Positions 25,735-36,852 of a DNA stretch of 64,000 nt are shown one piece after another. The notes under the pieces are model-generated. The model worked only from the letters and a program-made list of their open reading frames with translations, searched no databases and had not been told where the DNA came from. Source of the stretch: Glandiceps talaboti (taxonomy: Eukaryota > Hemichordata > Enteropneusta > Spengelidae); assembly GCF_964340395.1 (NCBI RefSeq), contig NC_135565.1, forward strand, positions 9,226,742 to 9,290,741, given 5' to 3'. The stretch's first letter is position 1. Every line of letters begins with the position of its first letter. The position numbers and the translations under genes were made by a program.

Positions 25735-26690
25735 CACAGGTGGTTGCTCACTGAGTGACATTTTTTAAATCCGTACCCTGCACACAAAACCACTGGGTGT
25801 ATTACGAGAATCTAGTCTTTGATGTGGTTGCTCACTGCATCAGATTTTTTCCAATCTTAGATACCCATCACACAAAAACACTATATTTCATATAAAGTAA
25901 TGAGAACAAAGTTGTGCAATAGGTTAGATTTTCGAATCTGTAATGCCTGACCTCACCCAAAAACATTCTACATGACTGTATTACTTGATGTATTATAGCC
26001 TTGTCTATATCTGATCCGGATTAATCCGAATTCAACTGATCCAGATCACTTTAATCCGCATGAAATACACTTTTCTTCCACACTAAAAAATTGAAAGATG
26101 GATTCGATTTGAATAACAGTAGCATACCTGTCCACACAATACCAGCTTCGATTCGGATTACGTATTATCAAACTAATTCACTTCAGTATGCACCTGTCCG
26201 TACCAGGCGTAACTGATCGTGATCTGATTTGAATTACTTTGATCCGGATCGAAACCACCACCCAGAGAATGAGTAGTCTTCAATCTGGATCTGTTTATTT
26301 GAATCAGATACGAATTAACCACAAGTATGGGCAGGTAATTCGAATTGGATCCGAATTAGTATGGATAGGATTTATGAGATCCACTAAGTCTTTAATTGGT
26401 GGTCGCTCTCTAAATAAGATTTTTTTCAATCGACACCCTCACACAAAAAGACTTTATTGCATGGCGTATGACGTCTTTGAGATAGTTGTCACCGAGTGAG
26501 ATTTGTCTGGTCTGAACTCCTCACCCCAAAACCCTTTATTGCATGGCATACTGCTAGAACCAAGTCTTCGAGATGGTTGTCACTGAGTGAGATTGTTCTA
26601 ATCTCTACCATACAATCCACATCCTTGCATAAAAACCATTTTATCACACGGTGTACTGTTAGAACCGAGTCTGTTCGAATGAGATGCTCT
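25735..26690. repeat. Old tandem repeat interrupted by an insertion
   Basis: Diverged units of about 90-110 bp carry GGTTGTCACTGAGTGAGATT, CACACAAAAA and a TTTATTGCATGGCATAC-type word (around 25740, 25830, 26398, 26484, 26577). The middle (about 26000-26370) is a different sequence, listed separately. Confidence 0.65.
26000..26370. mobile_element. Possible degenerate MITE rich in GATCCGGAT words
   Basis: It interrupts the tandem repeat around it. CCTGTCC-type words followed by CACAATAC or GTACCAG recur, and the last copy is inverted (GTATGGGCAGG). Words such as GATCCGGAT, AATCCGAATT and GGATCCGAATT recur in both orientations. The ends are only about two-thirds similar, and no target duplication was found. 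Confidence 0.35.
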
Positions 26691-26699
26691 TTTCTGTCA

Positions 26700-28145
26700 T
26701 TGTACAATGAACTATATACAAGAGGGTTTACAAGTAGTTTTATACACGCTCTTATTTCAAACCATTGTCTATGATTTGTGAACGCTATTGATGTGGAAAT
26801 GATTTGGGTGATCTAATATTACAGTTTAGTGTGTGGTATTTTGTCTTGAGTTTGTTCTCTACATTGGTGGCAATCTCAGTACATGTAGTGATTCAGTGAC
26901 TTGGCTGTGTCTCCTGCAAATTAGAAACCAATCATAGACACGAAGGTAAATGCAAAATACAGAAAAAACTCAAGTGCTCCTAAGTGTTTGCCTATGTTGT
27001 GAGAACAGTAAGCGCTGTAATTTGGCACTTACCAATGGATCAAATAACGAAATGAGAATTGTGAAAGGGACTCGGCTCTAAGTTTGCACCAGGGAATACC
27101 TATATATCATTTGGAGACCATGGTCGTTTTGTTGGCTCTTGTCAAAAATAGCACCCTTGTGGGCAGCTCTATGGGTTTCCATATTGACAAGTTTGCCTCT
27201 ATGTATTTCAAATGTAAATGTTCAGAACCATATTAGTAGCTGAGAGATCTTACAAGCAGTGATTGATAGTCCCGAGTGTTAACTTTGTGGACGTTAACTT
27301 GCGGGGACGTTAACTTCCTTGAGGGGACAATGTTGTGTTTTCACCATACACTTGTGAGATTTTATCAAATCCTGTTTCTTAATTACCAAATCTTATTTGT
27401 GTATGTAATGAATGTTTCTTATCTAAAGTATTTTCAACTAACATAAGATTTACAACTGGAAAAATATGGATTGGCCTTGAGTTGGTGACTAAATCACCGA
27501 ACCATGATGTTTAGTGCACACCTTGCCAGGTATAATATATAAACACTTTGTGACTACTCGTATCACTCTGTGCAAAGGTCATCCACTGGTTGACACCAAT
27601 AGTCATTAAAAATGTAAATTTATGCAAATGTTGCTAGTAAAAAAAATGGGGTAAAATGGAATGTCCATGGTTCAATTAAGTTTATGACAAGCCACTTTTC
27701 AGGATTAACCGTTTTTAAGAGTTTATTTCCTCACATTTGTAAATGAAGGTGTATATATAGGATATGTTACAAATTGATTATAGTAGTTTAGGTTAACTTT
27801 AGAACTTTGGTAAATAGCTAGAGTGACTAAAAAAAATTTAATGTGTTCAACTTGCGCAGATTTCCGTACCTTGTACCCAGCTTTTGATGTACCCACTTTT
27901 GTAACCATTGTCTACTTTTAACAGTAGCTACAACATGTCTGTATATTAAAATCAAGTAAAAAAAAATATGTGAATTTCTTGTACTAGTCTGACAAAGTAG
28001 GTGATTCCATCTCAACAAGGTTACCATAGTGACACCTTGTGAAGCCTCACAATGTGTATTTTAATATCATTGGTCTCCGAGTAACCCTGTAGATTGTAGC
28101 TTGATAGACTCTTGTCCTAATGTTGGTCTACATTGTACATTTGTA
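26700..28145. other. Non-coding region, nothing recognised
   Basis: Unique AT-rich sequence. A short repeat of GGACGTTAACTT near 27285-27320 is the only structure. Confidence 0.5.
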
Positions 28146-28171
28146 GTCTAAAGGCCATCCATGGCTCCAAA

Positions 28172-28446
28172 TGGTTGTCGGTGGCCGAGTGGTTAGCTCG
28201 TACACCTCTGACCTCTGCAGTCTGGGTTCGAACCCGCCTGGTGTCAGCTGGGTTTGATTTAAAATTTAACCAGGTCTGTATGTAAGAAGGGTGATGCTCA
28301 GTTTGACCCTGCCGAACAGCGCAGGTTTTCCCCAGGTACTCCGGTTTCCTCCTGCTTCTTCAACACTAGGGCGCTGCTCTTGCGGCGACTATTCAAGAAA
28401 TTTCCGAATTTATTTGGACGAATAAAGATTATTATTATTATTATTA
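28172..28446 (+). mobile_element. tRNA-derived SINE (about 275 bp)
   Basis: The head resembles a Ser/Leu-type tRNA gene. An A-box-like TGGCCGAGTGG lies at 28182-28192 and a B-box GGTTCGAACCC at 28224-28234, correctly spaced for a pol III internal promoter. A central block with CCCCAGGTACTCCGGTTTCC resembles cores shared by metazoan SINE superfamilies. The end is AATAAAGATT followed by an ATT run (28431-28446). The acceptor-stem pairing of a true tRNA is missing. It interrupts a local repeat whose pieces lie on both sides. Confidence 0.8.
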
Positions 28447-28660
28447 AATCTCTAGTCTAGAGGCTACATGTGGCTCCAAATCTCTAGTCTCGAGGGTACA
28501 TGTGGCTTGTAAACATGGAGCCATGACTAGAGATTTGTGCCACATGTACCCTCTTGACTAGAGATTTGAGCCACATGTACCCTCTTGACTAGAGATTTGG
28601 AGCCACATGTACCCTCTAGACTAGAGGCTATCCATGGCTCCATGTTTACAAGCCAGATAA
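28447..28660. repeat. Local direct and inverted repeat
   Basis: GACTAGAGATTTG and GCCACATGTACCCTCT occur about three times in direct order. GGCTTGTAAACATGGAGCCATG (28505-28526) is mirrored by CATGGCTCCATG and TTTACAAGCC at the right end. A piece (ATCCATGGCTCCAAAT) also lies left of the SINE. Confidence 0.75.
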
Positions 28661-28679
28661 GTTTGTGCTAACATAATCA

Positions 28680-28712
28680 ATGGTGCATCAAATTGGCTTA
28701 GAGGGCACACTG
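28680..28712 (-). mobile_element. Solo end of CAGTGTGCCC element (family C)
   Basis: ATCAAATTGGCTTAGAGGGC followed by ACACTG is the reverse complement of the terminal sequence at 31002. Only the end is recognisable. Confidence 0.45.
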
Positions 28713-30030
28713 ATTTCTAGATCTTTCTTTCTCTATCATCAGTGTAAGCCATAAATCTTGTTGCCCAGCAACCACCCTTGTATTGTTCTGGATTTGTATG
28801 ACCTTTCCCTAGGTCAGTTTCACTCTAGTGAGTTAGAGTACCTTTTTTTTCAGGTCACTGATTTTCCTTACAGGTCAGTTTTGAATTCCAACAGAGCTTC
28901 AACCGACTGAGTTCTGAAGTGAACTGTAGGTAAAAGTCGTCAAATCTAGCAAAGACCTGTAGATATCTGGTCTACAGACATATGTGTGCGTCATTTTGTG
29001 TTGACCCACCTGTGTAAGTCGTCCAATGACACTCTTAGGATTGATCTATAATATGCAGGTGTAGATACGCCTTACGTCTGTGACCTCAGCACCTCAGTAT
29101 TGTGTGTCGTAAATCACTTGTTGTTCATGAATGTATGGCTGGATGCTGCATGTATGGACTCCAAATAACCCTATGCAATTGTGTGTTTATGTTTGTTGCA
29201 TACATGTACATGTATGGACTCCAAATGACCACAACTCATATATGTAATATATGCATGTGTGTGGCTGTGTGTACATGTATAGACTTCATATGACCCCAGC
29301 ACTGCAGTTTGTGGAGCTGTGTGAAATAAGGAATAAGATTGAAAACAATAACCAGTTTTCATACATGTGAAATATAATGTTCAAAAGTAATCATGGGAAC
29401 TCAGTGTTACTGTTTAGCCTAGCACCGGACAACTTTACCGGATTCATGACTTCACAGCTTTCTTTCTACCGTAAGGCCTGACTACAGTACGATGTATGCA
29501 ACTGGTTCTATGACTCTGCTGAATTCTTGCTAGTACCATTAAAAACAAAAAAGATCAGGTACGCAGGATTTTCACAAAACTCTTTTGTGTTTAAATATAG
29601 ATCTACATGTATGAGTGACCTTGGCCTGATTTCAGGGTCACTCACAGTGCCAGTTCTGAAAGGTAATCAAGTACATATCTATACATGTAGATAAGGGTGT
29701 CTCTAGTATCCAATCCATACCCCTTTTGCAGACACAGTACAGTTCTTTCCATGGTTTACAGGGAGAGGTTGGCCACCAACTTACATTTAGGATTGATTTC
29801 TATGACTTCAAGTTCACAAGACTAGGGAGGACTAAATTATTTCCAAGGAGTTAAATGGTCACTGTAAACAAGTCTTAGCTATTTGACAGAGATCTTGTAG
29901 TCATTGAATGTTTCTCATCAATTCTTAGAGTGAACTTTGAAGGAAAATGATAAAAAAGTGTTTTCATCAGGATTTAGAATTATTATTTTTTTTTTTAGAA
30001 TAATGTTTGTTGATATACAGCCAAGTAAGA
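28713..30030. other. Non-coding region, nothing recognised
   Basis: Contains ATGTATGGACTCCAAATRACC duplicated around 29150-29230 and many TACATGTA words. No gene seen. Confidence 0.5.
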
Positions 30031-30105
30031 ATAGAATACATGTAGAATAGAATAGAATAGAATAGAACAGAACAGAATGGGATGAAAGTGAAATACACTC
30101 ATAAC
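30031..30105. repeat. AATAG microsatellite
   Basis: Tandem GAATA/GAACA pentamers (30031-30075) immediately precede the next minisatellite. Confidence 0.85.
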
Positions 30106-30567
30106 CATACGATTCACTCGTGAAGTACGATTCACTCATGAGCATACGATTCACTTGTGAAAGTACGATTCGTTCAGCATATGATTCACTAACGAGAATA
30201 AGATTCGCTCTTGAAAGTACGATTCATTCAGCATACGATTCACTCATGAGAATACAATTCGCTCGTGAAAGTACGATTCGCTCAGCTTACGATTCACTCA
30301 CGAGAATACGATTCACTTGTGAAAGAACGATTCGCCTGAAGCATACGATTCACTCATGAGAATACAATTCGGTCATGAAAGTACGATTCGCTCAGCATAC
30401 GATTCACTCACAAGAATATGATTCACTTGTGAAAGAATGATTCGTCCAGCATATGATTCACTCATGAGAATAAGATTCACTTGTGAAAGAACGATTCGCC
30501 TGAAGCATACAATTCACTCATGAAAGTACGATTCGCTCATTCGAATACAATTCACTCGGGAAAGTAT
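30106..30567. repeat. Minisatellite, 54-bp unit made of 18-bp sub-units
   Basis: The ACGATTCACTCATGAGAATA and CGATTCGCTCGTGAAAGTA words alternate, with CAGCATACGATTC between. The basic sub-unit is about 18 bp and the higher-order unit 54 bp. The 54-bp period preserves an 18-residue reading frame (30120-30359), an artefact of the repeat. Confidence 0.9.
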
Positions 30568-31001
30568 GACTACCCTTACAGCAAACACTGCAAGCATTAC
30601 TATATAGACTTGTACAATACACTGTCAGGTATGCTAAGTCTCAGGGCTATGAACTTATAATGACACACCAAACTAAGTAAAGTTGGAAAGGTTTGTTTGT
30701 GATTTTTAGATCTTTTGGTAAAGTCATTATGTGTGATGACTGTTGCATGTAGTGTTGAATTGGTCAACTTTAGAGTATTGTAGATGTGCATCAGCCACAC
30801 ACGGTGAAGTCATAACCTAAAGTCCTTAAAATAACTAAACCTGTAACCTGACACTGTTTTCATCATTAATGGTCAACTGGTTTCTAAAATACTGAATCAC
30901 AGGAAAACTTCACATTGTACAATTCTCGGTACCTGAAATAGAATTTCACCACCTATAGGCTCGTCACAAAAATAATGATCCTTTGATTTCTTGGTTGACA
31001 A

Positions 31002-31210
31002 CAGTGTGCCCTCTAAGCCAATTTGATGCACCACTGACTCGCACAATTTCTAGTAGTGATGCACCAAAATTTGGTGTTCCCCTCCCTATCTTTTACTACT
31101 ATGTGATGACTAGTGTGCCCTCTAAGCCAATTTGACACACACAAATGCCAGTTTTTATCATTTTGACTCACAACAACAAAATTTGGCTACATGTACATTG
31201 TAAAGTGCTG
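31002..31210 (+). mobile_element. Family C element, nested or duplicated copy
   Basis: CAGTGTGCCCTCTAAGCCAA starts at 31002, and its near-duplicate (TAGTGTGCCCTCTAAGCCAA) is at 31111. ACAACAACAAAATTTGGCTA near 31170-31190 matches the right part of the complete copy at 35469-35639. The right terminus is lost. Confidence 0.55.
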
Positions 31211-31351
31211 TGCTGTGCATGGCATTGAATCTCAAATCCTCTCTTTAGAACATCAGTAGACTTATGGAAGACAAGCTGAGAAGAGAGAGAGAGATTTACA
31301 TAAAGAACCACGGTTAGTACAGTGTATCTAGACCAGCATTGCTATACAATG

Positions 31352-31622
31352 TAGGGTGAACAAATCCACTGGTCCTGGGTCCGGGACTAGTGATTTTTTG
31401 GGGCGGACAACACAGATTTTACCTTGTCTGGTCCGTCGGACCAGTACCTTACTAGTAATAACTATCAGGTTAAAAAGTCGTCTGAATATACAGATTCATA
31501 GGTAAGATTCAATGTTTCACATTAGCAGGACCTGGGACCACTAATTCTTTCAGTAGGACCACTAGATTTTGTAAGGCACTGGTCTGGGGACCACCAGTTC
31601 ACATAATGATTTGTTCACCCCT
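31352..31622 (+). mobile_element. Family B TIR element, copy 1 (about 270 bp)
   Basis: It starts AGGGTGAACAAATCC and ends GATTTGTTCACCCCT, inverse copies. The interior carries CACTGGTCCTGGGTCCGGGA, GTCGTCTGAATATACAGATT and AGGCACTGGTC. A matching copy lies at 41706-41974 and a truncated inverted copy at about 52902-53045. The target duplication is unclear, so the class is undetermined. Confidence 0.75.
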
Positions 31623-31702
31623 GATAATTGAGAATAAGTCAACCATCTTGTTCTATTTGGACAATCCTGCAGGAAGTAAAATGCTATTGCAGGTACCGAA
31701 AA

Positions 31703-33032
31703 TATTATTGACTGCCTACATGCCATGATGTATGAACCAGAAAATAATCTTATCAAAATGAAGAAAGTATTCTGTGAATGCCATTTATTTTCATATTTTT
31801 GGTTTGATTGGAAATACGATATTTTACATTTTGTTTGCCTTACTGAAATTTCAACAAACCTTGAGAGCTTACGTACAAAGTATTGTTCGTGGACATGTTG
31901 GTTAGAAGAACATGATTGTTTTGATTCGGCTAATATCTATATGTAAATATTATTTGGTACAGAATTCAATTTAGCAAGTCAACAGAGTGATGTATGTGAC
32001 GGTATGTGTAAACTGTCTGAATACACATGACTTTTGTATGAACCAATCAAATGTAACCTTTCATACATACATACAAACATACATACAAACACGTGTCACC
32101 TAGAGTAACACAACTTAAGTTTTCAGAACAACTGGTTAACCATATTGGTACCCAACAATTTTCCCGCCAAACTTCCCGCCAAAATTCTTATTTTTCATGA
32201 ACTTTTTGGCACATTTTGACCAAATTTTGAATTAAAATCACAGATTAAATGTTTATTATTGGTTTACTCATTGAAGAATCACTTTATTGCGTAAAGTATT
32301 CAAACAAATTTTTGATCCTTGCAACTTTTTACATATTTCACTTGTCCCAACTAAGTATGGGTATTGAACAAAGGTTGCACTTTTGGTACATTTTAGTTTC
32401 ACATCAAAATTATTCCAAAAAAAATTCCTATTTTTGACAACTTTTTGGTTTTGGACATAATTGTACATTTTAATCTGAAATATGGGTTTATTATTTCAAA
32501 TCATAATTAGAAATAAAAAATTTTGCCTCAAAATTAAAATTATTGATTTTTTGTTCACTAAACTGGAGTATGAAATGTTTATTAAGTTGTCAAGAATTTA
32601 TATTTGGAATGATTTCAGTCTCAATAGACTCCATCACATCTGTCCTGGGAAATTGCGTTTTTGCATGATTGCCATGGAAATGCATCATTTTTAGGGAACA
32701 TCAGTAGAGACTACCACTATTGCTAAACCTGCGGATATTGCACTTCTCATACAACTTAAGTTAGTTGCTATAGAAACTAGCAATATTAGGACACAGCATA
32801 AATACTTCCACTGTAGCTAAATCTGTGTGTATAGAAAATCAGAAAGTATGATGATGTTACCATCTCTTCCTCAAGTTACTACATACACATATTATGAACA
32901 TCTAGCAATTATAACAGTTAGCAAAGCTTCAATGATTGGCATGCATTGTACATATACTTATGTGTACAGTACCGATATTTTGTCTAATTATACACAGTGT
33001 GCTAGACATAGATTGCCAGCTGTGTGTGTGTT
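31703..33032. other. Non-coding AT-rich region
   Basis: Several 60-70 codon open frames (31725-31946, 32249-32437, 32482-32694) lie here, but they show no domain, splice context or composition unlike AT-rich chance. A short CATA microsatellite lies at 32065-32090. Confidence 0.45.
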
Positions 33033-33325
33033 CAGAGTTAGACTAGTGATGAGGTTGAAAGAGTTGATGACATCATCAGTACTTGTGTTGGCATCACTGG
33101 ATATTCAGAGTTAGACTAGTGATGAGGTTGAAAGAGTTGATGACATCATCAGTACTTGTGATGACATCACTTGATATTCAGAGTTAGACTAGTGATAAGG
33201 TTGAAAGAGTTTATGACGTCATCAGTACTTGTGTTGACATCACTTGATATTCAGAGTTAGACTAGTGATGAGGTTGAAAGAGTTGATGACATCATCAGTA
33301 CTTGTGATGACATCACTAGATATTC
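33033..33325. repeat. Minisatellite, 73-bp unit, four copies, with CRE-like sites
   Basis: The unit contains CAGAGTTAGACTAGTGATGA, GGTTGAAAGAGTTGATGACA, TCATCAGTACTTGTGATG and ACATCACTTGATATT. Each copy carries TGACATCA-type words. One copy has TGACGTCA (33214-33221), the exact CRE consensus. Confidence 0.92.
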
Positions 33326-33463
33326 ATTAAAAACAGCAATGTTTATCTGCACTATTATATTATGTAATGGTATCAGTCATGTGAAGTCAAGACATCACAA
33401 ATGACATCATAACAGTGTAATGACATCATCACTTATAACATTACCAGTAAATGACATCATCAT

Positions 33464-33640
33464 TGTATGTATGTATGTATGTATGTATGTATGTATGTAT
33501 GTATGTATGTATGTATGTATGTATGTATGTATGTATGTACGTACGTATACGTACGTGTGTGTGTGTATATGTGTATGTGTGTATATGTGTATGTGTGTGT
33601 GTGTGTGTGTGTGTGTACATGTATGTATGTACTTTTCACA
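33464..33640. repeat. GTAT and GT microsatellite
   Basis: A pure GTAT run to about 33538, then CGTA/GTGT mixtures and a GT run. No coding meaning. Confidence 0.97.
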
Positions 33641-33811
33641 CGTATAACCGTTTATCACGCGCAGTTGTCGTTCTGTTCTATTACATTCAGATATGTTCAG
33701 GTGTAACATTTCTGTATCTCGCCAATATTTCCTTTGAAAAAGAATATTTATTTGAATGTCGGATTTTACATCTATTTATAAGGACTGATTTGTAAGTTCC
33801 ACATGCATTTC

Positions 33812-33899
33812 TATGTATGTATGTATGTATGTATGTATGTATGTATGTATGTATGTATGTATGTATGTATGTATGTATGTATGTATGTATGTATGTATG

Positions 33900-33930
<31 letters not shown>

Positions 33931-33976
33931 TGTGTGTATGTATGTATGTATGTATGTATGTATGTATGTATGTATG

Positions 33977-34007
<31 letters not shown>

Positions 34008-34049
34008 TGTATGTATGTATGTATGTATGTATGTATGTATGTATGTATG

Positions 34050-34080
<31 letters not shown>

Positions 34081-34110
34081 TGTGTGTATGTATGTATGTA
34101 TGTATGTATG

Positions 34111-34141
<31 letters not shown>

Positions 34142-34203
34142 TGTATGTATGTATGTATGTATGTATGTATGTATGTATGTATGTATGTATGTATGTATGT
34201 ATG

Positions 34204-34234
<31 letters not shown>

Positions 34235-34264
34235 TGTGTGTATGTATGTATGTATGTATGTATG

Positions 34265-34295
<31 letters not shown>

Positions 34296-34361
34296 TGTAT
34301 GTATGTATGTATGTATGTATGTATGTATGTATGTATGTATGTATGTATGTATGTATGTATG

Positions 34362-34392
<31 letters not shown>

Positions 34393-34397
34393 TGTAT
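33812..34397. repeat. Long GTAT tetranucleotide array with periodic interruptions
   Basis: About 585 bp of GTAT, broken seven times by GTAATGT at uneven spacing of roughly 60-100 bp; every other break reads GTAATGTGTG. The alternation suggests a higher-order unit of about 150 bp that has been copied. The 281-residue open frame across it is a repeat artefact. Confidence 0.97.
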
Positions 34398-34863
34398 AGT
34401 GACATCATCGTACAATTTGTGTTGTGTAATACATTTACAATGCAACCACATACATTTGTACATGTTACACTTTGTCCAAGTTACATGTGCACGACTTGGC
34501 TCATTCTCAAAGATAACTTGAGGAATAAACAACTGAATAGAATAACTTGATAGAGTATAATCCAGTGTCAGATGTCATCTTTCCCCTACTAGTAGTACTA
34601 CTACATGGGTTTATGTTGCCATGACATCAACAAATCATTCCACTACTCGATTGCTGTTTGTAGGTTTCAGTTTATAAATTCAACACTTGAACATACACAG
34701 TTACTAAGTTTATCAGAGTTGTGCAAATCATGGTTGTCAAAAGTCTTGTAACAAGACCTTGGATTTGTGCTTGGAAGGTTGCTAAACAACATGGTGTCTA
34801 GCACATGTGTAAACACCCTCAGTGTGTACCTTTGTTGCAGTACAACCTTCAGTCACCTACAGT

Positions 34864-35273
34864 CAGCTAAAATGATGTTGGTTTGGTGTTTCACTCATGT
34901 AATTGTGACATTTTTTTACACACACTCAGGCAACTTGTAATTTGCAAAACAAGAAATTACATAGGTGATGCACACAGTGGGGATGGAGAAGGCAAGTTGA
35001 AATGTTGATTATCAGTTAGAAAATATTCAATTGAAGCCATTAAAATCATCAAGTCCACGTGTAATGTTTTCATATGAAGTCTGTTTTTACTGCACTGTGA
35101 AAGAATAGCTATGTTTTAACTTTATCATTGCTCAATATGATTGGGCAAAGGATCCTGCTGTGCTTCTTATATCTCTGTTATTGTTAGTCTAGAGATGAAA
35201 TATGTCTATCTCTGTGTCAAAAAATGTCATATTACATGCGAGTGAAACACCAAACTGACATCATTTTTAGCTT
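34864..35273. mobile_element. TA-flanked MITE, family A copy 2 (410 bp, inverted)
   Basis: It begins CAGCTAAAATGATGTTGGTT and ends CATCATTTTTAGCT, then TTA. The interior is the reverse complement of copy 1, for example CAAAGGATCCTGCTGTG against CAGCAGGATCCTTTG. No coding capacity. Confidence 0.8.
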
Positions 35274-35468
35274 TAATATATGAAAAAAATCCCTGACAGC
35301 TTAGCATACAGCTGAACTAGGTAGCATGGAATCATGTATTCTGGTCATACAAAATGTAATTTCTAGAGTTACAACAGATACAGAGAAATTAATGTTCTGA
35401 AATGTATGGTTTTAAAATGTGGTGGCAAAGTGACCAAGCAAAGATTTATTACCTTGGTCGGTAGTAAG

Positions 35469-35639
35469 CAGTGTGCCCTCTAGTTTGACGTACTACTGAC
35501 GCACACAGTTTCAAGTGACGTACCAAACTTTCTTATCACCCTATCTCTTACTATGTGTTGACTCACAAGAAACCCCAGTTTTTCTCATCATTTTGACTTA
35601 CAACAACAAAATTTGGCTATCATTGGAGAGGGTACACTG
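35469..35639. mobile_element. hAT-like non-autonomous element, family C (171 bp)
   Basis: The ends CAGTGTGCCCTCT and AGAGGGTACACTG are inverse copies with one difference. The flanks GTAGTAAG (35461-35468) and GTAGTATT (35640-35647) match at six of eight bases, consistent with an aged 8-bp duplication. CAGTG ends and 8-bp duplications are typical of hAT elements. Confidence 0.65.
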
Positions 35640-35879
35640 GTAGTATTTAGATTTACATGTATGTGTGAAGCCATGACTGTAAACAGAACTTTATACTCCA
35701 GTCTGACAAATGTGCATTGTATTCAGTTGATAATACCAAGTACAAATATTGAAATTCCAATGTTTCAATCTGACATTCTGTAGAGATATACGTTATCAGT
35801 GAGTACAATCAGTGAATATACATACAGATAACAATGTCTTACTTTGTTGATAACCTGGTTTGAACTAATCATAGACCCT

Positions 35880-36460
35880 ACACCAAGCTAATCCACAGTC
35901 AGTTCTTATCAAAATGCCCCCCCCCCAAAAAAAAAAAAAAAAAAAAAAAAATTGATTATTCAAAAATTTTTTTTTAGATTGATTTAGATTTTGAATACCT
36001 CCCTCTTGTTCAGTTCAATTAAGAGTATGATTATATGAAAGTGGTAGACATGCCAGTTAGATGGAAATTATCTGGGTTTGATAGAAATGTGACCAACTTT
36101 GTTAAAACAGGTGTTTGTTTATTTAGTGCATGTAGTGATGGTAGTTATTGTTTAGTAAATCTTAAGGGGTGACCTTGAGATTATTGGGTCACATACCATC
36201 TGTACAAGTGTGAATGAAATTATCTGTCAAACCATGATCCCATGCATAGTTGATGCCATTATGAATGTTGTATAACCCATAAGCTCCAAGTTTATAAATG
36301 TTCGGGTAGTTAGGGTGAGATCAATAATTTGATGTAGGATAAAAAACTAAATTCTGAAATTCTAAACTCTTAAATTTGTGATGGAGTACTACTGACATGC
36401 GCCACTTGCGCTTCGTTCACAATGGGAGGGAGGGGGGAGATGGAACACATGTACCTGGGA
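35880..36460. other. Non-coding region with C10A25 tract
   Basis: Ten C (35917-35926) run into 25 A (35927-35951). The rest is unique sequence with no gene seen. Confidence 0.55.
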
Positions 36461-36852
36461 TGCGAGTGGTATATAACATGTGAGAGGTCTATAACACTAT
36501 ATTTGTCAGTGATGGGGCTGTGAGAAATCTATAATACATTGTACCATATTTGTCAGTGATGGGGATGTAAGTGGTCTATAACATGTGAGAGGTCTATACA
36601 TCATATAACACCATAGTGTAGGAGTATGAGTGGTCTATAACATGTGAGAGGTCTATAACACCATATTTGCCAGTGTAGGGACTGTGAGTGGTCTATAACA
36701 TGTGAGAGGTCTATAACACCATATTTGTCAATGTAGGGACTGTGAGTGGTCTATAACATGTGAGAGGTCAATAACACCATAGTGTAAGGATGTGAGTGGT
36801 CTATAATAACATAGTGTAGGGGTATGATTGGTCTATAACGTGAGAGGCCTAC
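36461..36852. repeat. Minisatellite, about 57-bp unit
   Basis: Six to seven copies of GAGTGGTCTATAACATGTGA, GAGGTCTATAACACCATA and TTTGTCAGTGTAGGG, with deletions in later copies. Confidence 0.88.

Noticed and set aside
28172-28260. Functional tRNA gene
   Set aside because: The A and B boxes are present, but the acceptor stem does not pair, there is no clear tRNA end, and a SINE body with an ATT tail follows.
30120-30359. 79-residue ORF with regular 18-residue repeats (YDSLTRIRF type)
   Set aside because: It looks like a repeat protein but follows the 54-bp minisatellite exactly, including its non-coding flanks. There is no start context or splice signal.
33687-34532. 281-residue minus-strand ORF and several + strand ORFs of alternating Tyr/Cys/Met/Val or Thr/Ile/His
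   Set aside because: They are translations of the GTAT microsatellite. No real protein feature.
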